Assembly (NCBI GenBank): GCA_016207985.1
Contig: JACQYX010000343.1
Span: 1 to 6,349, forward strand
Reading direction: 5' to 3'
DNA: 6,349 nt
From: Ignavibacteriales bacterium
Lineage (GTDB): Bacteria; Bacteroidota; Ignavibacteria; UBA10030; SZUA-254
The translations under genes were made by a program, and so were the position numbers. Below, one piece after another: positions 6,183 to 6,349 of the stretch (position 1 is the stretch's first letter; every line of letters begins with the position of its first letter). The notes beneath the pieces are model-generated. The model saw nothing but the letters and a program-made list of their open reading frames with translations. It ran no database searches and was not told where the DNA came from.

Positions 6183-6349
6183 AATACTGCGTATTAATCT
6201 TGTCAATGCTAATGGCGGGTTGCGCTGCTACTCCCCGCATTCCACTAATCACAGTTTCGTATGACAAATTCAAGAATCAAGCAGACATCAGAACATCTCC
6301 TCCCATAGTTGTCCACTCGGAATACTCTGACCTTATTACTCTCAGAACA
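6179..6349 (+). CDS. Putative lipoprotein, N-terminal fragment (runs off right edge)
   Basis: This is an open frame of 57 codons, from the ATG at 6179 to the window end without a stop. The N-terminus MKYCVLILSMLMAGCAATPR is a type II (lipoprotein) signal: a lysine, a hydrophobic core, and a lipobox M-A-G-C with Cys15 as the expected lipidated residue. Methionine at -3 is less usual than leucine. The mature part is predicted to be tethered to a membrane facing the periplasm or outside. What is visible (RIPLITVSYDKFKNQADIRTS, then PPIVVHSEYSDLITLRT) has the YDxFxxxT/S pattern of small envelope proteins, but no family can be named. The start overlaps the stop of the preceding gene (ATGA), so the pair forms one translational unit, which is the main support for the start apart from the signal peptide. 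Confidence 0.75.
   Translation, partial: MKYCVLILSMLMAGCAATPRIPLITVSYDKFKNQADIRTSPPIVVHSEYSDLITLRT

Overview
The window looks like a bacterial chromosome segment of AT-leaning to moderate base composition. The protein types point towards the Bacteroidota/Chlorobiota/Ignavibacteria side of the tree: a LeuRS without the leucine-specific insertion and without zinc cysteines, a DUF1844 protein beside a NAD kinase, and a WaaE-type glycosyltransferase. This placement is an inference from sequence flavour, not a proof. No tRNA, rRNA or CRISPR array was seen.

Region 1 (1-4233, minus strand) is a compact housekeeping run. In transcription order it holds leuS, an unrecognised 116-residue protein, a family 2 glycosyltransferase, a DUF1844 protein, and the first 49 codons of NAD kinase, which run off the left edge. 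leuS and the 116-residue gene abut with no gap. The next pair overlaps by 4 bases (GTGA). After a gap of about 113 bases come the DUF1844 gene and nadK, 5 bases apart. The layout suggests one operon, or two with an internal promoter before DUF1844.

Region 2 (4234-4407) is a 174-base divergent intergenic stretch that should hold promoters for leuS (leftward) and the recombinase (rightward).

Region 3 (4408-6349, plus strand) looks accessory. A complete tyrosine recombinase has all the catalytic residues, and its C-terminal motifs resemble integron integrases, but the IntI-specific insertion is missing. It is followed by 176 noncoding bases with two distinct inverted-repeat structures. The first (5351-5416) is a long imperfect palindrome built from copies of a GTTTCG-headed 15-mer. 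The second (5437-5488) has perfect 10-base arms and closely resembles an integron attC recombination site. Directly after it, with a strong ribosome binding site, is an unrecognised 225-residue protein carrying an RX4H motif of the kind seen in HEPN RNases. It overlaps by ATGA with a lipoprotein gene that runs off the right edge.

The most interesting possibility is that the recombinase, the structured DNA and the following gene pair form an integron-like or otherwise site-specifically mobile module inserted next to leuS. The sequence supports the parts (recombinase, palindromes, tightly coupled cargo pair). That they work together is inference.
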